Assembly (NCBI RefSeq): GCF_013459645.1
Contig: NZ_CP054861.1
Span: 2,406,001-2,470,000, forward strand
Direction of reading: 5' to 3'
DNA length: 64,000 nt
From: Martelella sp. NC20
Lineage (GTDB): Bacteria; Pseudomonadota; Alphaproteobacteria; Rhizobiales; Rhizobiaceae
The first letter of the stretch is position 1. The number at the start of each line of letters is the position of its first letter. The translations under genes were made by a program, and so were the position numbers. The notes beneath the pieces were generated by a model that searched no databases, was not told the DNA's origin, and saw only the letters and a program-made list of their open reading frames with translations. This document shows positions 1 through 8,018 of this stretch, one piece after another.

Positions 1-633
1 GAGGCGCTGTTCGATTCCTATGCCGACCATTTCGACCAGGCGCTGACGGAGCGGCTCGAGTATAACGCGCCCGAACGGCTCGCCGCGCTTCTGGCAGGGA
101 GCGAGGGCGAGACGCGACGCTTCCGGCTTTGCGCCGATCTTGGCTGCGGCACCGGGCTTTCAGGCGCTGCGTTTTGCAAGCGGGTCGCGCGCCTCGAAGG
201 CTTCGATCTGTCGGCCAACATGCTGGCCAAGGCGGAGGAGAAGGTGGTGTACCATCACCTTGCCCAGGCCGACCTGCTGCTTGCCCCGGAGGAAAGCGGC
301 CTGTTTGCGCCAGGACTTGAGCGGCGCCGCGCCGATCTGGTGGTGGCCGCCGATGTGCTGATGTATCTCGGAGCGCTCGACAGCCTGATGGACAATGTCG
401 CGTCGCTGATTGCGCCCGGCGGCATCTTCCTGTTCTCGGTGGAAGATGGCGGGGATGCCGAAACGTTCACCCTGCTGCCGTCGCTGCGCTATGCCCATGC
501 GTTTGCCTATGTCGAGGGCATGCTTTCGCGCGCGGGCTTCGACCTGAAATCCCATGAGCGGGCGGCGCTGCGCAAGGATGCCGGCGAACCGGTTCCGGGC
601 ATCCTGTTTCTCGCCGTCCGCCGGCTCGCCTGA
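1..633 (+). CDS. SAM-dependent class I methyltransferase, 5'-truncated by window edge
   Basis: The reading frame is open from the first base and closes at a TGA at 631-633, so the N-terminus lies outside the window. The visible protein starts with LFDSYADHFDQAL, the lead-in typical of predicted TPR-associated methyltransferases (COG4976 type). The glycine-rich SAM-binding motif I follows (DLGCGTGLSG, about residue 45), then the motif II/III regions (FDLSANMLAKA, ADLVVAADVLMYL). The missing part would normally carry TPR repeats. It should act in the cytoplasm; the substrate cannot be told. The family call is firm and the TPR subfamily is an inference from the sequence just before motif I. Confidence 0.85.
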   Translation, partial: EALFDSYADHFDQALTERLEYNAPERLAALLAGSEGETRRFRLCADLGCGTGLSGAAFCKRVARLEGFDLSANMLAKAEEKVVYHHLAQADLLLAPEESGLFAPGLERRRADLVVAADVLMYLGALDSLMDNVASLIAPGGIFLFSVEDGGDAETFTLLPSLRYAHAFAYVEGMLSRAGFDLKSHERAALRKDAGEPVPGILFLAVRRLA

Positions 634-732
634 CCGCGCGCGAATTACGGCCTGGCGCTGTCTGTGGAACCAGGGCGCGGGTGCAGGCGTTTACCTTCAA
701 AGTGTCTTCAATAGACCGAAAGGAGGTTGACC

Positions 733-1038
733 ATGACCTTGACACCTGAACTTTGCCACGCCGCGCGCATTCTCGCCCGCATCGACCGCTCGACGCTTGC
801 GGCCGAAAGCGGGCTTTCAGAAGACCGGATCGAGGAATTCGAAAACGGCACAGCCGAACTCGGCGACAATTCGGCTGAGAAACTGAAGTCAACACTGCAG
901 GCCCTCGGTGTGGTCCTCCTGCCGGAAGAGGAGGCGGGCGGCGTCGGCGTGCGCCTGAAATTCACCGGCAGCGAAACCCGCCGCATCCTGAACTGGGAAG
1001 GCGAGGGCGGTCGGGTCAATCAGGACGATGTGGTTTGA
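733..1038 (+). CDS. Small XRE-type helix-turn-helix regulator
   Basis: This 101-residue protein has a central Cro/C1-like helix-turn-helix (ARIDRSTLAAESGLSEDRI) followed by an acidic linker and a short C-terminal tail. The ATG at 733 is chosen because AGGAGG at 721-726 sits six bases upstream; a TTG at 727 is in frame but too close to that ribosome site. It stands alone between a methyltransferase and a YitT gene, and a strong intrinsic terminator follows at about 1085-1128. Proteins of this size in alphaproteobacteria are usually stand-alone DNA-binding regulators. The target is unknown. Confidence 0.8.
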   Translation: MTLTPELCHAARILARIDRSTLAAESGLSEDRIEEFENGTAELGDNSAEKLKSTLQALGVVLLPEEEAGGVGVRLKFTGSETRRILNWEGEGGRVNQDDVV

Positions 1039-1084
1039 ACCAACGCCCTCTGCCGGTTTGACGCGTGCGTCGAATTGGGCGATG

Positions 1085-1128
1085 AGAGTCTGTCCGCGTT
1101 TTTCTGAATAGCGGACAGACTCTTTTTT
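1085..1128 (+). terminator. Intrinsic terminator after the XRE gene
   Basis: A perfect 13-bp stem (arms 1085-1097 and 1111-1123, core GTCTGTCCGC / GCGGACAGAC) encloses a 13-base loop and runs straight into six T residues at 1123-1128. This is a textbook rho-independent terminator for the upstream gene. Confidence 0.9.
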
Positions 1129-1226
1129 ATTTATGCGCGTCCGGCCGGGTGGTCACTTTTGCCGGACGCGCTTTGAAATCCCGGGGCCGTCCCGCAACAC
1201 GGTCCCGATTTCCGGAGCGTCCCACC

Positions 1227-1862
1227 TTGTCTGAAAACCGCTTTCTTGCCGGGATCGTCAGTTCGACCTCCGAAAACCACTCGTTGCTGGAGGACGCGCA
1301 GGGCATCATCGCCGGCGCCATGCTTGCCTGTCTCGGGGTGATGGTGCTGAAGGCCGGTGGCCTGCTGACGGGCGGCACGGCCGGCCTTGCATTTCTGCTG
1401 ACCTATGCGACGGCGATCGATTTCGGCCTTGCCTTTTTCATCGTCAACCTGCCGTTCTACTATTTCGCCTGGAAGCGGCTGGGGCTGAAATTCACCCTCA
1501 AGACCTTTCTTGCGGTGGCGCTTACCTCGGTCCTGACGGCGGTGGTGCCGGATTTCATAACGATCGGCGAGACCGATCCTCTGATCGGCGCGCTGTTCGG
1601 CGGCGTTCTGGTGGGGGCGGCACTGCTGATCCTGTTTCGCCATTCGGCAAGCCTCGGCGGTTTCGGCATACTGGCGCTCTATCTGCAGGATCGGTTCGGC
1701 TGGAAGGCGGGTTATGTGCAACTGATGCTTGACGGCATGGTGCTGGCGCTGTCGTTCTTCGTGGCGACGCCGTTCATCATCGTCTGTTCCGTTGCCGGCG
1801 CGGTGGTGATCAATCTGGTGCTCGCGATCAATCACCGGCGCGATCGCTATATCGCGATGTGA
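1227..1862 (+). CDS. YitT family integral membrane protein
   Basis: The product has about five to six hydrophobic segments (first at about residues 25-45) and the family-typical glycine-rich stretch KAGGLLTGGTAGLAFLL, matching YitT/DUF161-like membrane proteins. The inner-membrane function is unknown; some relatives are annotated as transporters without proof. A GTG at 1149 would give a longer frame. TTG at 1227 is preferred because CCGGAGCG lies about eight bases upstream and the family normally begins shortly before the SLLEDAQG segment. The start is uncertain, the family call is not. It is a single gene with no obvious partner. Confidence 0.8.
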   Translation: MSENRFLAGIVSSTSENHSLLEDAQGIIAGAMLACLGVMVLKAGGLLTGGTAGLAFLLTYATAIDFGLAFFIVNLPFYYFAWKRLGLKFTLKTFLAVALTSVLTAVVPDFITIGETDPLIGALFGGVLVGAALLILFRHSASLGGFGILALYLQDRFGWKAGYVQLMLDGMVLALSFFVATPFIIVCSVAGAVVINLVLAINHRRDRYIAM

Positions 1863-1911
1863 GCCGTGAAAATCGCTGGCCTTCCCCGCGAATAATTGTC
1901 ATCGTGCGCTC

Positions 1912-4461
1912 ATGAACGAAACGGAAACATTGCCGGCGCGTTTCCGTCGCTGGTTTGCCGAGAATGGCTGGCAGCCGCGCGCCCATCAGCTTGAACTGCT
2001 GGCGCGTGCTAGCGCCGGCGAGGATATGCTGCTGATCGCGCCGACCGGGGCGGGCAAGACGCTTGCAGGCTTCCTGCCCGCGCTTTCCGATCTCGACCGG
2101 CGCGGGCCGCAAAAGCCGGGGGGCAGGCCGCGCGGGGTCCACACGCTCTATATCTCGCCGCTGAAGGCGCTTGCCGTCGATATCGCCCGCAATCTGGAAC
2201 GGCCGGTCATCGAGACCGGGCTTGCCATCACCATGGAAACCCGCACCGGCGATACGCCGCAGGCCAAGCGCCAGCGCCAGCGCCTGAAGCCGCCGGATAT
2301 CCTGCTGACGACGCCGGAACAGCTCGCATTGCTGATTGCCGGCAAGGATGCCGATCGGTTCTTCGAGGACCTTAGCTATGTGATTTTCGACGAGCTGCAT
2401 TCGCTGGTCACCTCCAAACGCGGCCATCTGCTGTCGCTCGGGCTTGCGCGGCTCCGGCGGTTGAAGCCGGATCTGACCGCCATCGGCCTTTCGGCCACCG
2501 TCTCCGATCCGATGGAATTGCAGCGCTGGCTGGTGGCCCAGACCGGGGAGGTGGCACCGCCTCATGCAGGGCTGATCACGGTCAAGGGCGGTGCCCGGCC
2601 GGAAATCACCATCCTGAGGGCGTCGGCGCGCATACCCTGGTCCGGCCATTCGGCGCGCTATGCCGCCCCCGATATTTACGAGGAACTGAAGCAGCGGCGG
2701 ATGACGCTGATCTTCGTCAACACCCGCTCGCAGGCCGAGATCGTGTTTCAGGAACTCTGGGGCATCAATGACGACAATCTGCCGATCGCGCTGCATCACG
2801 GCTCGCTCGATGTCGGCCAGCGCCGCAAGGTGGAGGCGGCGATGGCGGCGGGCAAACTGCGCGCGGTCGTCGCCACCTCGACGCTCGATCTCGGCATCGA
2901 CTGGGGCGATATCGATCTCGTGATGCATATCGGCGCGCCGAAAGGCGCAAGCCGGCTTGCTCAGCGGATCGGCCGTTCCAACCATCGCATGGACGAGCCG
3001 AGCCGCGCCATTCTGGTGCCGGCCAACCGGTTCGAGGTGATGGAATGCCAGGCGGCGCTCGATGCCAATTATGTCGGCGCGCAGGATAGCCCGCCGATCG
3101 GCGAGGGCGCGCTCGATGTGCTGGCCCAGCACGTGCTCGGCATGGCCTGCGCTGCCCCTTTCGATATCGATGCGCTTTTCGACGAGGTGCGCACGGCGCT
3201 GCCCTATGCCGGGCTCGACCGCGCGACCTTCGCGCGCATCGTCGATTTCGTGGCGACCGGCGGCTATGCCCTCAGGACCTATGAGCGCTATGCGAAAATC
3301 CGGCAGACGGCGGACGGGCTGTGGCGGATTGCCCATCCCGATGTCGTGCGCCAGTACCGCCTCAACCTCGGCACCATCGTCGAGATGCCGATGCTGAAGA
3401 TCAGGCTGGTGAGGGCGGGCAAACGCGGCGGGCCGCTCCGGGGCGGGCCGACGCTCGGCGAGGTCGAGGAATATTTCATCGAGATGCTGCGGCCCGGCGA
3501 TACTTTCCTGTTTTCCGGCAAGGTGCTGCGCTTCGAGGGTATTCGCGAGAACGAGTGCCTGGCCTCGGTCGCCTTCGATACCGACCCGAAGATCCCGGCC
3601 TATGCCGGCGGCAAGTTTCCGCTGTCGACCTATCTCGCCGATGGCGTACGCGCCATGCTCGCCGATGCCGAGCGCCGCAAGACGCTGCCCGGCCCGGTGC
3701 GCGAATGGCTGTCGCTGCAACAGACGCACTCGCATCTGCCCGGCCGCGGCGAGTTGCTGGTCGAGACCTTCCCGCTCGAAAACCGGTTCTACATGGTGGC
3801 CTATCCCTTCGAGGGGCGGCTTGCGCACCAGACGCTCGGCATGCTGCTGACGCGGCGGCTGGAGCGGCTGGGAGCCGAGCCGACCGGCTTCGTGTCGACC
3901 GATTATTCGCTCGCGATCTGGGGGCTGAAGGACATCGGCGCGATGCTGGCGGATGGCGCGCTCGATCTCAGGGAATTGTTCGACGAGGACATGCTCGGCG
4001 ACGACCTCGAGGCCTGGCTTGACGAGAGCTACATGCTGAAGCGCACCTTCCGCAGTTGCGCCACCATTGCCGGCCTGATCGAGCGGCGCTATCCGGGCAA
4101 GGAAAAGACCGGCCGCCAGATGACGGTGTCGGCTGACCTGATCTACGATGTGCTGCGCAGCCACGAGCCCGACCATATCCTGCTGCAGGCGACACGGGCG
4201 GATGCGGCGGCCGGCTTGCTGGATATCGCCCGGCTTGGCACAATGCTGGAACGAATCAAGGGGCATCTGGTTCACTATCGGCTGGAGCGGGTTTCGCCGC
4301 TGGCCGTGCCGGTGCTGCTTGAAATCGGCCGCGAAAGCGTCAATGGCGGCGCCGGCGATGCGGTGCTCCGGGAAGCCGCCGACGAACTGGCGGAAGCGCT
4401 CGAGGCAGCCGAAATGATGCATGAGAAAGAAGAGGCGGAGCGTGGACGCGCTGACGATTGA
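1912..4461 (+). CDS. Ligase-associated DEXH-box helicase, Lhr type
   Basis: This 849-residue protein is a superfamily 2 helicase of the Lhr family, the variant called ligase-associated DNA damage response DEXH-box helicase. Visible motifs are Walker A (APTGAGKT, residues 43-50), the DELH Walker B box, the SATVSD motif III, the helicase C-terminal domain (ATSTLDLGIDWGD) and QRIGRSNH motif VI. A winged-helix and Lhr core C-terminal part follows. It acts on DNA in the cytoplasm. It overlaps pdeM by about 20-40 bases, the usual partner arrangement. The associated ATP-dependent ligase and exonuclease genes are not in the window. Confidence 0.93.
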   Translation: MNETETLPARFRRWFAENGWQPRAHQLELLARASAGEDMLLIAPTGAGKTLAGFLPALSDLDRRGPQKPGGRPRGVHTLYISPLKALAVDIARNLERPVIETGLAITMETRTGDTPQAKRQRQRLKPPDILLTTPEQLALLIAGKDADRFFEDLSYVIFDELHSLVTSKRGHLLSLGLARLRRLKPDLTAIGLSATVSDPMELQRWLVAQTGEVAPPHAGLITVKGGARPEITILRASARIPWSGHSARYAAPDIYEELKQRRMTLIFVNTRSQAEIVFQELWGINDDNLPIALHHGSLDVGQRRKVEAAMAAGKLRAVVATSTLDLGIDWGDIDLVMHIGAPKGASRLAQRIGRSNHRMDEPSRAILVPANRFEVMECQAALDANYVGAQDSPPIGEGALDVLAQHVLGMACAAPFDIDALFDEVRTALPYAGLDRATFARIVDFVATGGYALRTYERYAKIRQTADGLWRIAHPDVVRQYRLNLGTIVEMPMLKIRLVRAGKRGGPLRGGPTLGEVEEYFIEMLRPGDTFLFSGKVLRFEGIRENECLASVAFDTDPKIPAYAGGKFPLSTYLADGVRAMLADAERRKTLPGPVREWLSLQQTHSHLPGRGELLVETFPLENRFYMVAYPFEGRLAHQTLGMLLTRRLERLGAEPTGFVSTDYSLAIWGLKDIGAMLADGALDLRELFDEDMLGDDLEAWLDESYMLKRTFRSCATIAGLIERRYPGKEKTGRQMTVSADLIYDVLRSHEPDHILLQATRADAAAGLLDIARLGTMLERIKGHLVHYRLERVSPLAVPVLLEIGRESVNGGAGDAVLREAADELAEALEAAEMMHEKEEAERGRADD

Positions 4462-5164
4462 ACGGAAGGGAAATGCCGGCCGTGCGCACCGGTTCGCGGG
4501 CCATGTCGTCGCGTTCGATGCCTCGGGCGCTGCCTTCTTCCCCGAACTCGGCCTTCTCGTCGTCTCCGATCTCCATCTGGAGCGCGGCGCCGCCCATGCG
4601 CGCCGCGGCTTCTTCCTGCCGCCTTACGATACCGGGCGCACGCTTGCAGCGCTTTCGGCCGTGATCGCCCGCTATCGCCCCGCCCGCGTGGTTTCGCTCG
4701 GCGACAATTTTCACGACCGCGTCGGTGCGAGGGAAATGCCGTCGCAGGCCCGGGACGCGCTTTCGGCGCTTGTGGAAAGCCGCGACTGGGTCTGGATCAA
4801 CGGCAACCACGATCCCGATGGGGTCGGCGGTCTTCCCGGACGGGTTTTCGATGTCTGGCGTCTTGAAGGGCTGACTTTCCGTCATGAGCCGGGCGGCCAT
4901 GAACCGACCCGCAAGGCCGAGGCGGAAATCTGCGGCCATCTTCACCCGTCCGCCGTGCTGCGCCGGCCCGGAAAATCCGTCCGCCGCCCCTGTTTTGCCG
5001 CCGATGCGATGCGGCTGATGCTGCCGGCCTTCGCCACCACGCGCGGCGGTCTCGACCTGCGCCATTCCGCCTTTGCCGGGCTGTTCGACCGAAAGCTGCT
5101 CAACGTTCACATGCTGGGGCCGGACAGGGTCTATTCACTGCCCTTTGCCGCGCTTGGCCCCTGA
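4442..5164 (+). CDS. pdeM: Ligase-associated metallophosphoesterase PdeM
   Basis: A calcineurin-like metallophosphoesterase of about 240 residues with all the metal-binding blocks: SDLHLERG, GDNFHD, GNHD and GHLHP. It belongs to the family found beside ligase-associated Lhr helicases, where it is thought to act as a nuclease or phosphatase in DNA repair. Either GTG at 4442 or ATG at 4421 could start it; both overlap the 3' end of the helicase, showing translational coupling. GTG 4442 is chosen because AAGAGG lies at a workable distance and the protein then begins MDALTIERKG. It ends flush with the following kinase gene. Confidence 0.88.
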   Translation: MDALTIERKGNAGRAHRFAGHVVAFDASGAAFFPELGLLVVSDLHLERGAAHARRGFFLPPYDTGRTLAALSAVIARYRPARVVSLGDNFHDRVGAREMPSQARDALSALVESRDWVWINGNHDPDGVGGLPGRVFDVWRLEGLTFRHEPGGHEPTRKAEAEICGHLHPSAVLRRPGKSVRRPCFAADAMRLMLPAFATTRGGLDLRHSAFAGLFDRKLLNVHMLGPDRVYSLPFAALGP

Positions 5165-6048
5165 TGCACGACGATGAGGTTCCGGTCAGTCTGGCGATGG
5201 CGGGCGCGCTGATCTGCGCTCAGTTTCCGCGCTATCGCGATCTTCCGGTAAAGCCGCTCGCGGTCGGCACCGACCATGCGATTTTTCGCGTCGGGTCAAA
5301 GATCGCGGCGCGCTTTCCCAGACGCCGGGAGCAGGCCGAGACCTGCCGCATCCGGCTTGAGGCGGAAGCGCGCTCGCTTGCCGAACTTGCCGCCTGTTGT
5401 CCGGTTCCTTGCCCCGAGCCGCTCGGCCTGGGGCGGCCGGGGCATGGCTATCCGATGTTCTGGTCGCTGCAGACATTTCTGCCGGGCGAGATCGCGACGC
5501 CGGCGGGGCTTGCCCGGTCCGATGCCTTTGCCGATGATATCGCCCGGTTGATTGCGTCGCTCAGGCGGGCTGACACGAAAGCCCGGCATTTCGACGGGCG
5601 CGGCCGGGGCGGCAGCCTGACGGATCACGACGCCTGGATTGCGACCTGCCTCGAAAACAGCCGTGGTCTGCTCGATGTTGCCCGCCTTTCGGCCTTGTGG
5701 GCGCGGTTGCGGCTCCTGCCGCCGGGAGGACCTGACGCGATGAGCCATCGCGACCTGATCCCGGCCAACCTTCTGGTGAAGGATGGTCGGCTTGCGGGCG
5801 TGCTCGATGGCGGCGCCTTCGGGCCGGCTGATCCGGCGCTCGATCTGGTGGCCTGCTGGCATCTCTTCGACACATCCCGCCGGGCGCGCGTCAGGCAGAG
5901 CCTCGGCTCGGACGAGGTGGAATGGCAAAGGGGCGCCGCCTGGGCTTTTGCGCAGGCGATCGGGCTCGTCTGGTATTATGAGCAGAGCAATCCCGACATG
6001 GCGGCGCTCGGCCGCAGCACGCTCGCCCGCCTTCTCGATGATGGCTGA
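5164..6048 (+). CDS. Aminoglycoside phosphotransferase (APH) fold kinase
   Basis: This 294-residue protein has the APH/choline-kinase fold. The N-lobe begins after PVKPLAVGTDHAIFRVG. The catalytic loop is HRDLIPANLL (Brenner motif HxDxxxxN) and the metal-binding segment is VLDGGAFGPADPALDL, in place of the commoner IDFGDAGLGDP. Cytoplasmic ATP-dependent kinase is likely; the substrate is unknown and aminoglycoside resistance should not be assumed. The start at 5164 overlaps the pdeM stop (TGATG), so it is translated with the pdeM operon. The 247-bp repeat element begins three bases after its stop codon. Confidence 0.85.
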   Translation: MHDDEVPVSLAMAGALICAQFPRYRDLPVKPLAVGTDHAIFRVGSKIAARFPRRREQAETCRIRLEAEARSLAELAACCPVPCPEPLGLGRPGHGYPMFWSLQTFLPGEIATPAGLARSDAFADDIARLIASLRRADTKARHFDGRGRGGSLTDHDAWIATCLENSRGLLDVARLSALWARLRLLPPGGPDAMSHRDLIPANLLVKDGRLAGVLDGGAFGPADPALDLVACWHLFDTSRRARVRQSLGSDEVEWQRGAAWAFAQAIGLVWYYEQSNPDMAALGRSTLARLLDDG

Positions 6049-6051
6049 GAT

Positions 6052-6298
6052 CAAGGACCGATGATTAGAACCCATATGATGCGTGCTGGAATGGCCGTCC
6101 GAGTAGGAAAATACCGCAGAGCGATGCAGGAGCATCGCGCGAGGATTTTGACGCCCTCGGTGGCCATTCCAGCCGCACCCTTAAAGGGCCGGGCGCTTTT
6201 TGAAAGCCCGCGTCGTTGAAAGTCCTCACTGTCGCTATGGCTACGACTGCGGCTTTCAAAATCGCTCCGGTCATATGGGTTCTAATCATCGGTCCTTG
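6052..6298. repeat. 247-bp cloverleaf-like element with 28-bp terminal inverted repeats
   Basis: Perfect 28-bp arms (6052-6079 and 6271-6298, core GATTAGAACCCATATGA) enclose two further hairpins. Hairpin A has arms GCTGGAATGGCC (6085-6096) and GGCCATTCCAGC (6162-6173), with a nested 7-bp stem GCGATGC/GCATCGC (6121-6138) and CCGAG/CTCGG. Hairpin B has TTTTGAAAGCC (6198-6208) and GGCTTTCAAAA (6251-6261). The layout is a stem with two lobes, like a MITE or a rhizobial intergenic mosaic element. No open reading frame with coding character and no clear target-site duplication is seen. It fills almost the whole gap between the APH gene and the convergent membrane protein. Confidence 0.85.
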
Positions 6299-6326
6299 GC
6301 ATCCCCCTTTCCGAGGACTGTCTTGC

Positions 6327-7892
6327 CTATTCGCAACTCTCACGGACAAACAGGGTCGGCGGGTCCGCGGCTTCGATGCGGTATTCGCGCCAACGACTAT
6401 CCTGTCGCAGCAATTCCATGATCTGGTCGTTAAACGCAACGCCTGGCAAGTGTTGGTTCACGGCCTCGCGTATTCCTGCTTCATTTGGCAGCAGAACAAA
6501 ATTGGCCTTCTCGATCTCCTGCATCATTGGTTCCAGTTCCCGTATGATAAACAGTTGGTCTATGGCTAGACGCATATGACCTTTCTTCGCCACTTCAAGC
6601 GCCACTGCATGAGCCGTAACCGGATAGGAGCCTACAGTGGCATAGTGATAGAAAGGCCCGCTGCAGACTGACGTAACGGACGCGCCTTGCACGACCAAAT
6701 CCGAGATCTGTTCAAGCATAGGCCAGGTGTCTTTGCGGTAGACCCCTTGCTGATAGGTATGCGCTGGTTCGAGAAACACGGCCGCCGACAGGGCGATTGC
6801 GCCAGCAAGCCAATAAGCCAGACGAGGGAGCATCGATAGCAGCCTGCTGAGCGCGATCACCGAACTTATGATAAAAGGAAAAAAGAAGAAGCTGCCCTGA
6901 TAGACCGTCTTCTCCGCCGAATTGGCGATCCCGATAAAAATCAGCAATGTCCAGACATAATAGGCAAGGGAACGAATATCGCTTCTCTTTGTCGTCAACG
7001 AGACAAAAATCTCAAAGAGGATCAGCGCGACGCCGACATAAAAGAGGTCACCAAGGCCAATCGAACCGCCCTGTCCGGTTGCATTGTAATTCAAGTGGAA
7101 CCATCGATCGCCGGGCGTAAACCAGATGTCTCTGTTTGAAACCAGGGCCTGGTAGATATAGGCATATGTCTGGTTCCCCCAGATATAGACGACGGGCACA
7201 AGAATAACGAGCGCCGTGGCGACCGTGACGGCAGCTCGAGAGATGGCCTTTGACCTCGCCTCGCGCCGAAGGGCTGCGCCGGCGACAAGCGCAAGCCCAA
7301 GCATTGGAACAGTAATGACCACGGCGCTGAGCTTGATAACCAGAGAGAACGCGCAGAGAAGACCGACCAGCGCCGCCGAGCGGCGATCGCGCTTCGCGCC
7401 ATCCCTGACCAGAAGCACATAGCCGGAGAATGCGAAAAAAAGGCCCGCGATCATGTCGGGCCTTAACTCGGATACGATCGCGCCCGCGGCTGGTACGAAC
7501 ATGGCGGCGATCGCGAGCAGCGTCGCCGACCGGGGTTCAATTCTGTCTCCCGCAACACTGAACATCATCAGGGCAAAGGCCGAAAGTCCCCAGATGTTCA
7601 TGATGTAAGGCCCGATATTGCTCGAACCGAAAAACCAATAGCCGAGGATTACCGTCAGGGTTTCAACCGGCGCATGCGGAGGGTACTGAACGAAACTTTC
7701 GGACAGTGACCAAAGGGAGCGCGCACCGTCGAACATGAAGCGATAGTAGCCATCCAGAAGATAGCCGTTATCGTCATAGATCGGAGGTGCGGACAACGCT
7801 CCCACATTCAATGCGAGCGAAACGTTCAGCGCCGCAAAAGCAAGTACAGCGACCGCCAGCACGGCGAGATTTCCGGATTTCGAGCGCATCAT
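6327..7892 (-). CDS. Polytopic membrane protein, GT-C glycosyltransferase-like
   Basis: The 521-residue product has a first membrane helix at the N-terminus, a large periplasmic loop with acidic residues just after it (IYDDNGYLLDGY, residues 38-49), about ten further hydrophobic segments and a soluble C-terminal tail. This is the layout of GT-C enzymes (GT39/ArnT-like), which use polyprenyl-phosphate sugars in the periplasm. It lies in one direction with a second such protein, GtrB and GtrA, so a surface-polysaccharide or O-antigen modifying role is inferred. No family was recognised precisely. Confidence 0.7.
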   Translation of the reverse strand: MMRSKSGNLAVLAVAVLAFAALNVSLALNVGALSAPPIYDDNGYLLDGYYRFMFDGARSLWSLSESFVQYPPHAPVETLTVILGYWFFGSSNIGPYIMNIWGLSAFALMMFSVAGDRIEPRSATLLAIAAMFVPAAGAIVSELRPDMIAGLFFAFSGYVLLVRDGAKRDRRSAALVGLLCAFSLVIKLSAVVITVPMLGLALVAGAALRREARSKAISRAAVTVATALVILVPVVYIWGNQTYAYIYQALVSNRDIWFTPGDRWFHLNYNATGQGGSIGLGDLFYVGVALILFEIFVSLTTKRSDIRSLAYYVWTLLIFIGIANSAEKTVYQGSFFFFPFIISSVIALSRLLSMLPRLAYWLAGAIALSAAVFLEPAHTYQQGVYRKDTWPMLEQISDLVVQGASVTSVCSGPFYHYATVGSYPVTAHAVALEVAKKGHMRLAIDQLFIIRELEPMMQEIEKANFVLLPNEAGIREAVNQHLPGVAFNDQIMELLRQDSRWREYRIEAADPPTLFVRESCE

Positions 7893-8018
7893 TCACCCTC
7901 TTGCAAGCTCTATATGACACATCAGGTCCATATCGGCTCTCTACTACCGCAACAAAATTGCGCCATCAAAGACTGCGTGAAACAACCGGCCTCGCTTCAG
8001 TCAAAGGGCAACACCGCT

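Noticed and set aside
1828..4422. An 864-codon open frame on the minus strand opposite the helicase gene
   Set aside because: It is the antisense shadow of a GC-rich gene: the product is rich in His, Arg, Gln and Ala with no domain, while the plus strand encodes all the helicase motifs.
6216..6569. A plus-strand frame of 117 codons starting in the cloverleaf element
   Set aside because: It consists of repeat sequence plus the antisense of the membrane protein gene at 6327-7892; the membrane protein frame is clearly the real one.
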